Shown one piece after another: positions 13,040 through 24,533 of a stretch of 64,000 bases of DNA; positions within the stretch are counted from its first letter, which is position 1, and every line of letters begins with the position of its first letter. The position numbers were made by a program, and so were the translations under genes. The notes under the pieces are model-generated. The model searched no databases, was not told where the DNA came from, and saw only the letters and a list, made by a program, of their open reading frames with translations. This DNA is from Pachypanchax playfairii (lineage: Eukaryota > Chordata > Actinopteri > Cyprinodontiformes > Aplocheilidae). Where the stretch lies: positions 552,646 to 616,645 of the forward strand of contig SSNP01000105.1 of assembly GCA_006937955.1 (NCBI GenBank), in the 5' to 3' direction.

Positions 13040-16000
13040 TAATTGTGTAAATTAGATTTTTACTGCAGTTAAAATAGAAGCAGTAGAAACTTTTGGATAA
13101 TAATTTTTACATTTTTACACGTTTTTCAGATTTTTCTACACAGTGTTGAGTTGTAGTTAAAATATTTTAGCTCATGATTTAGTTAAACTACGATAAACAC
13201 AAGGAAAGATTGTTGCTTTTGTATTTACATATACAGATGTAAAAAACAACATGGAATTGGAGTGTTACTTGATTTAAAACTAGGAATAAAAAAAAAACTT
13301 TTTTAGGAGTTTCACTTGAGTTATTAACTCGTGTTTGAACAGGAACACAAGTGAACGCAGTGCTGTTGTTTTGTATTAATTGAGATAATCTCTTAGAAAT
13401 GACTGAGCCTGTCTGAATGCTGTATAAAAGCAAATCAAATGTTTATTTTATATTCACAAATGAATAAATCATGTTTAATGGATTAAAAATGAAGATCTGG
13501 GTTTTTTAATACTTTTTATTTTCAAGCATTTTTAATGTTTAAAGGAAAAATAATAATGACTCTGAATTTTTTAGCATATTAGTGAGTTTTATTCTGAATT
13601 CTTTTAATAACCAACTAGAGAATCAGGATGTTATTATTAAAGTTGTTTTAAAGGAAAATCACATTCATAAGGTTTGATAGGCTCCGCCCACTTCCTTTCA
13701 TTTGTCACATCTGTAGATTTTTCTTCAAACATATATATAAGATCATTTATGTGGCTGGTATCTGCCGGATTTCATGACGTATTCAAGCTGTGGTTCTGCA
13801 GCCTGATAAAGCAGAAGCTGCTCACATCTTCCAGATGTTTGAATCAGGTTTTTATTTACTGATGTCGCACCCACTTCAACAAAACCCTGCAGGCTGTTTC
13901 TCTAACAGAACGTATCTCGTTCCAGCAAATTAAAGTTCAGATACAGATCTGCCTCATGTTTGACCTCATTTAGTGATTTATGGATTACTAGACTTTTAAA
14001 GCTGAAATCAATGTTAAATACTGTGTATTGATGTGCACAAGAGCACTGTAGTCCACAGTCTGCTGTACATGAGATTATTTGTTTTATGTTCACTCCAGGT
14101 TGCAGGTCCTGCATTAAAACCAGATCAGGTCTCATTTTCTAAAGCATATAATTCTGCCTCCAGCAGTCGGACTGCACCTTGTTTGCATCCAGGTTTTATA
14201 GTTTTATGCTGTTCAGGTTTAAATGGGAAGTAAACGACAGTTTCGTAAACCACTGCTTCCTGTGAACAGACTGAATCCTGGGAAACTGATCTGAAAGGAA
14301 AAACTCAGTGTTTCTTGTTTAGTCAGCTGGAGATGTCCCTCATATAAAACACTGAGTTCTGATTCTTGTTTCTCAGCAGGTGTTCTTTATTTTTTTATTC
14401 AGACTGTTTTTGCAGCTGAGCACAGAAATCTGACGAATTTCCTGCTGGTTTGTTAGTTTCTCTGATCTGAGATAATGCACATGATGTAAAATGTTAAGTT
14501 ACCGATCCAAATTTAATGGTACTGATGAAAACACTGAATTACTCTAGAGATTCTCCTGTTAATAAAAAATTACATAAAAAAACACTGATATGAATTACCA
14601 TAAAGATGAGCGTATTTACTTTATGCCTACTAATAAAATTATTAAAAAATAAAATACAAAAGCTGAAACTTGGGTTACCATGGAGATTATACTGTTGGCT
14701 TGTTAAACTAACAGGCAGGTTATGTATCTAGGACTAAAGTATAACATCAAAGCCCTAAAATTACAATTTTACAAGTAAGTTACCTTTAATCTGAATTCTT
14801 CTGGTTCAGTAGCTAATAATGAAATCTGCAGCTCATTGATGTTTAACATGCTAATAATCAGATTTTGTGTTCATTAAAATGATTATCTGACAGTTTTTTT
14901 TTCCAATTTTCTTCTTTAATCCTGAGTTTTATTTTAATCTGATACGAGTTTTACTGCATTAAAACAAATACACTCACGTGGATCTGCTGCCCTCTAGTGG
15001 GTAATTTATAGATGTGACAGCTTTTATGCAAAAACTCCCAAAACTGGTACAGTGACAGTTTGATCATCAGACACAATAAATCCTAATCTAAACAGTTCCG
15101 ATGTCGCAGTATCATAAAAGCATAAAAGATCTTTAAGCATCTGAACTTTTAACTCAAGTCTCACAAACATCTTTTGAAGTGAGTTGTAACAAGTAAATCT
15201 CAAATTACACACAAAACAAACCTAATCTGTGTTTTGGAGATTTATCTGGATGTGAGGACAAAAAGCCGACAGCAGAGTACGAGAAATTATAAAAACATGA
15301 GAAACAGTCACAAAGAGTTACGTATGACAACAAGATCACTGACGCTCAAAAACAACGTGTAACACTCACAGGTGTGTATTTCTGTCCTTGTTTCAGTCCT
15401 TTCTGTAGTCTCACCCTGAACCCAACCTAGACACCCCAAAATTAGGACCAGGTTTTTTTCTCTATAGACCCACTGCTCCTGACAAGGTCAGAAATTATAC
15501 CAGTAACAGTCCTAAAAACATAGCACACACAGGTCATGACCCTTACTGAGGAGGAATCGTCTGAACAAAGCTACGATTGTTAGCAAAGCTGAAGTTCAAA
15601 CCAAACAAAAGCTTCTCTTTTACTCCTCTGACTCCATCTGACCTGCTTCAGCCTACAAATCCTCAGCCAGAACCGGTCTGATGAGTTCCAACAACCAGAT
15701 GATGTCAGACATGTGGTCCGTCGCAGGAAAACACTCTCCTGGACTTCCTGGAATTGTTTCATATCAATTTCACTCTGGAAAATAATCTCAAGTCAAATCT
15801 CAGGAAGATCTGGCTCCTGTTCTCTTTAAGTGGAATCTTGTTGTGTGCAGATTATTCTCCCCCTTCAGGGACGTTCATGCAGGTAGAGACTTGATGTTGG
15901 TCTCACAGGATAAAAAGCTGCACAGAACAAGTGTTTCCTGTTTAAAACATCCAATGTAACAAAAGAGAGAAGCTGAAACAAAATCAGTTTTGTTCCTTTC

Positions 16001-16080
16001 AGTGCAGTAAAAAATATCAGAAACACTAATTTTCCATTTTCTTCCGGATATTTTCAGTCTGTTCCGGGTTTCAGGTCTGA
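13040..16080. other. Intergenic region between slc19a1 and the CD2/SLAM-like gene
   Basis: About 3 kb of mostly AT-rich DNA. No open frame has homology or splice support. The right part (from about 15.4 kb) probably includes the 3' untranslated region of the minus-strand CD2/SLAM-like gene. No mobile element with definable ends was seen. Confidence 0.55.
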
Positions 16081-16086
16081 ACTTGT

Positions 16087-18511
16087 TCAGCTCTGTGTCA
16101 TCGGTGTTTCCTCTGAAAGACAAGAAATAAAAACATTCACATGCTGCTACAAAGTAACATGATGATCTTTAAAAATCACTCACCGTCTGATTTCACCTCT
16201 GTTTGAGGAGTAGTGGTGCCGTTGGATTCTGTAGGACCCAGTTCTAGTTCCAAAAATAAAAGCATGGAGGAAATTATTTTATCTCAACATAAATAAACAA
16301 AATAAGGGAAAGATGTTGCAGAAAACACACGAAGGATGAAACTTACGTTGCCTCTCGTTCTTCTTCCAGAATTCTGAGAAGAAAAACAGAAGAAAAACAT
16401 TAACAGAAAAAAAAGGCTGAAAAATCTTTTTATTTTTTTGTTTTTACTTACTAACCTGCTTCCCAGGGCAGTGAAGCTGCAGGGAGGAAAACACAAAAAA
16501 GGTCACAGCGATTATTTTCTCAGAAAAAATTGGCAAAGTTTGCGACAAAGTCTGAGTTTTAAAAAACAAACATGTTTCTCTTGAGTTATTTTATGTTCAT
16601 CCCATATTTCTACTTACATTTTTCAAAGAACCACATTCCTAGAAGAAAAAAAAAATCAGAATTATTCTCTTTGACTATAAAACAATCCAAATGCACCAAT
16701 CCTAGGATGAGTAAAAACAGTGTTGTTACCTGTTTTGACCCTGTGGAAGATGCCCAGCAGTAACAAGGGGAGCAGCAGGCAGATGAAAACTGTAACTCCC
16801 TTTGAAATATTCAGATTACTGTCTGGTGCTGAAAAAAGAGAAGAAGATGAAGGACTCAGACACCTTCAAGGTGAGTTTTCAGCATCGTACTGCTGATAAA
16901 TACCTTAAACTCATGTCTGATGATATGAATACAACAAATTTTAAAAAAATTATTCTCACACAATCATGTTTTATAACTTAAAGGAAGAGAACCTCCTGTT
17001 GACTCACGAGTGTAGAGAGGGTTGGTGTAAGGTTTACTCTTCTTCAAAGTGACCTGATTCTTCATCTGGCAGGTGAACTCTTTCACATCTGAGTTGTTCT
17101 TCTGAAAACAGGATTAAAAATAAACAATCTGCACAGATTACAATCCCAGCAGATCAACACTCCTCCACATACCATGATGGTGTAATCCCTCTGAGTGGAA
17201 AGTGGCTGCATGTTATTGTCTGACGTCCACGTGAAGCTGACGTCTCCAGCATCTGTTATGTCTCCGTCACAGGTCAGTTTGTATTCGCTCATCTCTTTTA
17301 AGATCAACGCAGTAATAGTAGGTTCAGGAACAGCAGCTGTTTGATCAGAGAAGCAGAAAAGTTCATTAAATGTTTTGTGAAAAACTCTCATACAGCTGAC
17401 GGAGTGGTAAAATCTACTCACATAAGACGACGAGGCGAATTGGCGTTCCTGTTTTGGTGTCAATACTTGGCGTGTAGGTGCTGCTGTCTGTCATAACGAG
17501 TCCTCTGATTGTCAGCGCTCCGGTCACGTTGTTCAGGTTGCCACGTTCTGTTAGTAAACACAGTGTCAGCTGTTCATCTAAAAAGGATTTACACACAGAA
17601 TATCAGTCTTCACCTTTAAAGTGACGATAACCCGTGATGACTCCATCTTCCAATTCGATGGCGAGGTCCGGCCCGACTTTCCACAAGATGGATTTGGTTG
17701 TTTTGGTTACAGAACCGGCATCGGGTACGAGGGTAACTTCACTACCCAGAAGCCCAAACTTAACATTTTCTAAAGGAACAAGATAACGTGACATTCTTCT
17801 AATCAAACATGGCGTTAGGAGACTGAACTGTGCACAGATCTTCAGTTTGTTCTGACATCAGTTTTCTAATGTGATTAAAACTTCATGAATAATCGAACAG
17901 TCTTCATCCTTTCATTTCATTCTAGATGGAGTTTCAACCTTCTGCTGCCTCATGATGACGTCACTCTATAGTTCTTGATTTCAGCCAGTTAGAAGTGAAA
18001 TCATTTAATCTTCTTGAAATTCATGAGAAAGTTATAAAACTAGTATCTAATTTGTTCTGCTTTGTGTACCACTCTGGTCTATAAACTTGTTTATTTTCCT
18101 CACTATTTACCACTAAACCTGACACATATGGTTATTTTAGGTGTAAACAGACACTTCTACAGAAACAGGGCTCTTGTTTTTCAGGATTTTAATTTAAAGG
18201 AAATTTCTCAGTTCTTTTCCACATTTGATACAGTCTCGGTTCAGTTCTACTTTACTGAATTCCTGACGTCTTTTCGTCCACTTATAACATCATTTAAGGC
18301 TTGATTTGATGCTAAACTGCAGTTTCAACGCTTTTTAACGCAGCTGTAACCATCCTATGATCGGGTGGGTCTGCGTTAATGGAAAACATCGCAAATACAC
18401 GAAAAACCCACAATGTTTGCAAACATGTAACATTGGTTAGAAGGAGGTTTTCTACTCACCTGAGGTCACTGAAACCACCACGACTGCTACAAACAAAGCG
18501 GTTAACAGCAT
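16087..18511 (-). CDS. CD2/SLAM-family-like two-Ig-domain membrane receptor
   Basis: A predicted immune-cell adhesion receptor of 291 residues. Exons in transcript order: 18460-18511, 17614-17769, 17422-17577, 17173-17336, 17008-17101, 16730-16828, 16618-16638, 16456-16476, 16347-16373, 16184-16243 and 16087-16112; every junction keeps phase. A signal peptide (1-17) is followed by an N-terminal V-like domain split over two 156-base exons. That domain lacks the canonical Ig cysteines (DSSTYTP in place of DSGxYxC), as in CD2/CD48/CD58 domain 1. A C2-type domain follows with C144, W158 and C187, then a membrane segment at about 219-235. The cytoplasmic tail of about 55 residues comes from micro-exons of 21, 21 and 27 bases and shows no TxYxxV/I switch motif. 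It resembles CD48/CD58/SLAM members; the exact orthologue is unclear because these evolve fast. Confidence 0.75.
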
Positions 18512-18695
18512 TGTGTGTGTTGAAGACGGACCTACGTTGGTTTAAAACAAACTTAAACGAGACAAAATACACGATTCTTTCAAATGTCACCCCGCAAACA
18601 CGCATATATCGTTAGCTAAAGTTTAAAGTCATTTTAGTCTAAATCTCTCAGATTAAATCGCAGTTTTGCGGTCTGTATTGCGATTAATGGCCGCG

Positions 18696-18714
18696 GAAAC
18701 TCAAAGTGAAAGTT
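18696..18714. promoter_or_regulatory. IRF/ISRE-like element upstream of the CD2/SLAM-like gene
   Basis: GAAACTCAAAGTGAAAGTT lies 185-203 bases upstream of the minus-strand start codon. The AAGTGAAAGT core is a classic IRF-binding half-site, and a second GAAA lies eight bases away. Interferon control is plausible for an immune receptor but is inferred only from the motif. Confidence 0.4.
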
Positions 18715-19284
18715 AAGTCAGTCTCCGCCCTTCTGACGTTTCGTATTGAACAAAATACTGTTTATGAAAAGTCTGACTCATATTGTTGGATTTCAGGCAC
18801 AAAGGTAAGGGTGTTTGTAAAAAAAGTAAACTAAATTTTTCAAATTAATATTTTAAATGTTTTATTAGTATTATTTTGTTGTTTTGGACACATTTGCGCC
18901 CCCTGCTGGCAAGACATCTGTAATCAAACCATGTGACGCCATCACAGGGTGACATCCGAACATGCCAAGAAAGTCCCTAATCTTTTTTTACAAGGTTTAG
19001 ACTCCCTATTGTATTTTAACTAATAGAAATGTTTATATTTTCTTCACTCAGACGTAAATACAACATTGAAAGTTTGTCTCTAATGTCAGATATTAGGATA
19101 ATGGACAAATCCTGCCATGTTATTATTTTTATAAACTTCAAATTTATTATTAAAAAGAAAGCCAAATGAAATATGAAATGTATCAATAATGCTGCAATAT
19201 TCAATGTTTGAATCATAGTTATTTAATTCACATCAAATAAAAAATCAATTCTGGGTTTTCCATCATGGCACAAGCAAATGTAGA

Positions 19285-22200
19285 TTAATTTAGAATTATT
19301 CTTCCAGAGTTTCCTGGATTCAGAGGCTCCAGCTGGAGCCACAGGCCTCCTTCTGCTCGTAAAATGAGCTGTGGGAGGCGGCGCACTCCCCCAGAGCTGC
19401 TCCCTGATCCGGGGTTGGTACCCAGGGTCAGACGAAACCTGAGCAGAGTCAAGGCCACCACAACTCGAAGCTCAGCCATAGCAAACTTCTGTCCAATACA
19501 GTTCCTGTTAGCAGATACAGACTGATTGAATTATTAACAAATTCATTTATTTTAAAGGAATGTGTTAGAGAGAAAAGTGAACCTGGGGCCTGAAGAGAAG
19601 GGAATGAAAGCATGAGAAGAGCGACTCTGTGTGTTGGCTGGATCAAATCGCAGAGGATCAAACTCCTGTTTCAAGAACGAATTATAAAGATTAAACATGT
19701 TAGAGTTGAACTATAATGATAATGACTAGATTTTTTTAAGCTCTCACATGTGAGTTTGTCCAGACTTCAGGGTTGTGGTGTGTTCCATAGATGCTGACCA
19801 AACAGATTATACCTGAAAGTGAAAACAAAATATATTAAATTCCCACGTCACACTGCACACAGTAAAATCCCCATGAATGGGAATTCCCCAAAACACTGTA
19901 TCAAAAGGATAAATCTGTTGGTCAGCCTTAATAGCACAAACAAAACCTGAGCAGGTACCAGAATGTGCCACTGCTTTCTGTTGAAATAAAGCTCACCCTG
20001 TGGTACTGTGAGATCTCCAGGAAGCATCATGTCCTCTGTGTACCTCCTTGTTACAGCCTGAACAGGTGAGTGCAGTCTGAGACTCTCTCTGATGCACATT
20101 GTGGTGAATGGAAGGCTGGACAAATCGTCCCTTTACATTAAAAAAAAAAACAAAAATGATCAGAACACACAGGAATGCACTTGTGACTTTTAACTCTGTG
20201 TTTGTGTATGTTTTCTGACCACTCTATTTCATGTCCTTCTCGTCCTTCAATCAGGTCTCTCACTTCCTGTCTGCATTTCTCCTGATAACAATCATGGCGT
20301 GCTAAATTATACAGAGTCCAGCAAATTGCACTGGCTGTAGAGTCATGACCTGTAACAAACAAACAGGTTAATCTCTTCACTCCTATCACTTTAAGAACCT
20401 ACTCTGATTGGTTAACCTCTGGAATCCTGAATAAGGAGCATCACTGGTTACTACTTGTAAAGTTATGTTAAAGTTCTTGTGACGATTCTCATTTATTTTC
20501 TGAAACGTTTCCTGTTTTATCCTGTCATTATTTTTGCTTTTGTCCTTTTTGTGCTGCTACACAAACTCGTATTCTTAAATCATCAAGACCTGGTTCGCTG
20601 TTATACTGAAGAATAAATGGCATATTTAACTGTTCAGATTTAAAATAAAAATTGTCTGATTTTTGATGGATGAAATAAAACATTTGACTTTAATGGTGGG
20701 TTGAAGTTGGCAGTAATGCTCCCTGTGGCCACAGATGGCGCTGTTCAATCTCATAACCATCTCACCTGCAAACATGAAGGTGTTGGCTTCAGCCTGTATT
20801 TCCTCATCTGTTAGGCCTTGTCCATCTTGATCCTACAACAACAAGTTATATCAGAATATATATAATCAACCAGCATTTAAGAAGAAAACAAAACACTGGG
20901 ATGCTTTAATAATGTAATAAAAACTTAACTTCTAGATGCATCATATCTCATGTAAATATGTTTTATTTGTTATGTCATTTATTATTTGATACTTTTGATA
21001 GTAGTATAATATCCACAAAATCTTTCTTCCTCTGTGGTGTTGTGGTCTGATTGGTTTTTGTGTCCCTTTGCTCGTCAATCAGGGCGCGGCGCCTCTGAAC
21101 CACCTCTCTGGTGAATCTAAAAATGATGAACAAAATAACAGAATCCAGACAGATAAAATTTTATGTTCATGATTGAATTTTAAAGCAAGGCAAAATACTT
21201 TAAATTAATTACTATAGAATAACCCTAACATGTACAGTTTCTGAATGATTGTTCAACATCAGCTACAATAAAAACTCTGTGAGCAACGTAAAGGTCAAAC
21301 CAGAGCTCATGCTCTACCTGTGGACCACATTTAAAGCCTGTCTGAATCGTTTTCCCTGCCGACTTTTCCAGTAGATCCAGTCCCAATGATGTAAAATCCT
21401 AAAACGCCGATCTATTACCAGGTTGCTGAGCTCTACTATGGCTGACACATATTCATTAGTGGATCTGCAGGGAGAGAAGTTTCTGTAAGACACACATCTA
21501 CACATCAGAAACTGGATGTTTTAAATTGACTCCTCACTCCTGACAGTTGCTGTTGTAGCTGAAAGCACATTTCAGTAAACTGTCCAACGTCATCAGAGCC
21601 ACATGCTCAAACATCTCGATGTTGGTTTTTCCTTCTGCTGCCAAGCGATGCCATTTATTCTGAAAAGAAGAGAAACCTGAACTGAGATCTGAATGAGAAC
21701 AGATTTATTTTCTCTCATAATATAGATTGTGTTAGAAATAATGCTTCATTTTTCTATCCCTAATGTATATACGTTTTTTTAACTATAATTAAACATAATT
21801 ACATTGTACTGTACTCATAAAGAGTTGTGATGCTCCTTTATTGAAGGCTACATGGATCAAAACAAGGACTGATCAGAAGTTTAGCATTTGGAGGAAATGA
21901 AGATTATTGATTTAGTCCTTAATTTGTTTTTTTAATAAGAACATGCAGAGTACTCAGAAAAGTCCCAACAATAGTTTTTTTACATTTTGACAGTCTAAAA
22001 TATGTGCACACAAATAAGTGCAAATCTAATGATCAATAATAAACAAACAGTTTAATATAGAAATACAAATAATAGATGGTTATACAAGTAGCTCATGTAA
22101 CATGTGTAAGAGCGCGTCTTACGTGCATGGTGTTTGTTGATGAGTTAAATGTTGCTATATAGTTCTTCAGGATATCAAAATGAAAAGCTGGAGTCAGCAG

Positions 22201-23066
22201 GCGTCTCCTGCGAGACCACTCCTCCCCGTTGCTTAGCAACAGACTTTGTCCTGGTACAAAAGTGAGTAAATACTTAGTAGTTGTGATAAATGCAATTTAA
22301 TTTCAGATTATTAAGCAAATTAAAGTTTATATTCACAGTTTTATCATGCAAAAAGAGACAGAGAACATTCCTGCATGAACAAACCCTAAAACATAAAATC
22401 AGAGTTATCAAATGTTCTGAAAGCAAAAAAAAAAAAACATGTTTAACTCACCCAGCCATGGACGCAGGTGGCCATAGATAAGTTCATCCTTCATTGTGAT
22501 ATTTGCTTCAAGAAGTGATACAGTGATGATGATTAAGTTATTCAATTGCTCTCTGCAATTGGTTTCTCTACTAGTTTGATAAGTTTTGTTCTACCTGATG
22601 CCATCAACAGAGGTTTGACGTAGTCAGGATGGAAGATTCTGACCAGGTGATAGAAGGGGCCGAGGAACCAGCAGCAGGAATGTTTGTAGGTCTGCACCAG
22701 ATCATCCACCTGCTGAAGACCTTCTTCTGTGCTCTGCATCTGAGACATAAAAGTTACCAAAGTGAACCTAAAAGATTTGAGCTAATGGCTTCAGCAAAAA
22801 ATTAGCAGTAAAACGGTTTCCACATGATGTCTCCAGATGATGAGCAGATACACGTGTTCTACCTGACCCAGGTGTCCCAGCAGCCATGAGTGTGTTTGTG
22901 GCTTGTTGAAGTTGGACAGCTTGTGAGTGTACCAGGCGTGACGCATCAGCAGTCTCACGGTCCAACCGGCAACCACAGCCACCAGCCCAGTTCCGACCCC
23001 CTTTAGGATGAGACTCAGTGCGGTCCAGCTGAAGACCTGAGAGAGGATGTTGTGAAGGAGCGCCAT
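19285..23066 (-). CDS. cyp4f3: Cytochrome P450 family 4 subfamily F-like omega-hydroxylase
   Basis: A microsomal monooxygenase expected to omega-hydroxylate fatty acids or eicosanoids such as leukotriene B4. Thirteen exons: 22863-23066, 22595-22739, 22452-22505, 22123-22250, 21538-21659, 21318-21464, 20993-21116, 20766-20832, 20220-20349, 19997-20130, 19748-19812, 19583-19665 and 19285-19504; all phases fit and give 540 residues. An N-terminal membrane anchor is followed by the CYP4 segment WSRRRRLLTPAFHFDIL, the I-helix FAGHDSTAS (about 329-337), the K-helix ERR-triad piece IRESLR, and the heme loop FSSGPRNCIG with ligand C470. The exon 9 donor is GTCAGA and exon 11 ends CAT|GTGAGA; both are weaker than consensus but conserve the reading. 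A330 replaces the glutamate that links covalently to heme in many CYP4 enzymes. The gene appears intact; the symbol follows teleost usage and is uncertain at paralogue level. Confidence 0.88.
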
Positions 23067-23932
23067 CCTGACACAGAACAACAGAGATTAAAGTCCAGAT
23101 CTGCTGAGCTTCCTTCTGATCTGAGATAGTTGCTTCTCTGAGAAGTTGTTGATGTTGAAACATGCAAAACTAAATTGTGTCACTAAACATTGCAGTTATT
23201 TCAACATTTACAACTGCTGGAACAAATCTGACAACACTTCCTTTATCTGAAACAATACACAGTTACTTCCACTTTTTTTCCTAATGTAGTCAAATTTTAA
23301 AGGAAATTTAATAGAGAATAAAACATGTCAAAGAAGAGATGAAAAGGGCCTTTAATGTAAACAAAAAATGTAGAATCAAGTGTTACTTAGCTGTCCTAGA
23401 GAGATTAACTACTTTTTAAAACATGGCTTAAGCTGCAAAACAATTTACATTTATAAGATTTGCCCTCTCTTCTACTTTATTATAAAACATTGCTTTCAAT
23501 TTATATTCAGTATAATCTTATTTATCAGTTTTAGCACAAATTTATCATGCTTTGTCATTGTCATATTTTGTTTTTAACACTACCTTTACTTTGAATCTTT
23601 TAACTGAATTTCCTTTTTGTATTTTTGTAAAAACGTATTATTGTATATGATTAATTACAGTTGCATTATATTATTAATCTTTTCCGCTGTTTTGATTTCT
23701 GTGTAGTTCAAGTTTTCAGCATGTTAAGTAAATTAAGAAACGGAAATTTCCAACTGTTCTCGATCGAGTATCCCGCTCCTGAATGCTACATTGATTGGCT
23801 CGCGATGCACCTGCGAGACGGGAGCTGAAAGCTTGTGAAAATAGTGTCGAAATCTTTGGAATTGTGGGTTTTTGCGTTCAATCTGAGAGGGAAACTTGAA
23901 AATAGTTTTCACTGCGAATTATTATAGGTACA

Positions 23933-23946
23933 ATGTTCAGTTTTAG
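23933..23946 (+). other. Possible first coding exon of the IRS-like gene
   Basis: An ATG at 23933 opens a 14-base segment ending in a good donor (AG|GTAAGT). It joins in frame to the acceptor at 24526, giving seven extra residues before the internal methionine at 24534. Either start is possible; the region otherwise looks like a 5' leader. Confidence 0.4.
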
Positions 23947-24533
23947 GTAAGTTTTGGCTTATTAAATATCATTCAGTGAAAAGAAAATAACTATCATGTT
24001 ACCCGGATGTTCTAACGGCTTTTTTTTCTAAACAGTTTCTAATCTATTAAACATTCATTTAAAAATTTGTTTTGTTAAAATTGTAAAGGTTACTACGTCT
24101 AAATAGTTTTTGCTTCAAAATTAAGTCTATAAACTGGCTTTGTATCAATTTATTTTCAAATATGTCACTTCCAGAATCTGTTCAACCGTTTGTCTAAATA
24201 TTATCCTACTCGTTAAAATTGTAACGATTTCGGTTGCATGATGTCTAAAGTTTACATTTTAGAAAGATTTTAAAAAGCTTTGTATTTTTAATTAATTGTA
24301 GAGAAAGAGCGGAAGTTAAAGTATGAAATTAAACGTGATTTTAAAGTATATTTTATTTGTCTTGTGTCAGAATAAGTTGATGTAATTCTCCAATTGTTAG
24401 TAAACTGCCTTGTCAACCTCACAGCTACATGATTTTGAAGGAATTTTAGGCAGCAGTTCATAACACTATCACCTTTAAATGTATGTTTGTTATTTTGTTT
24501 GATATTTTAGATTTTCACCTTCTCAGATGTAAA

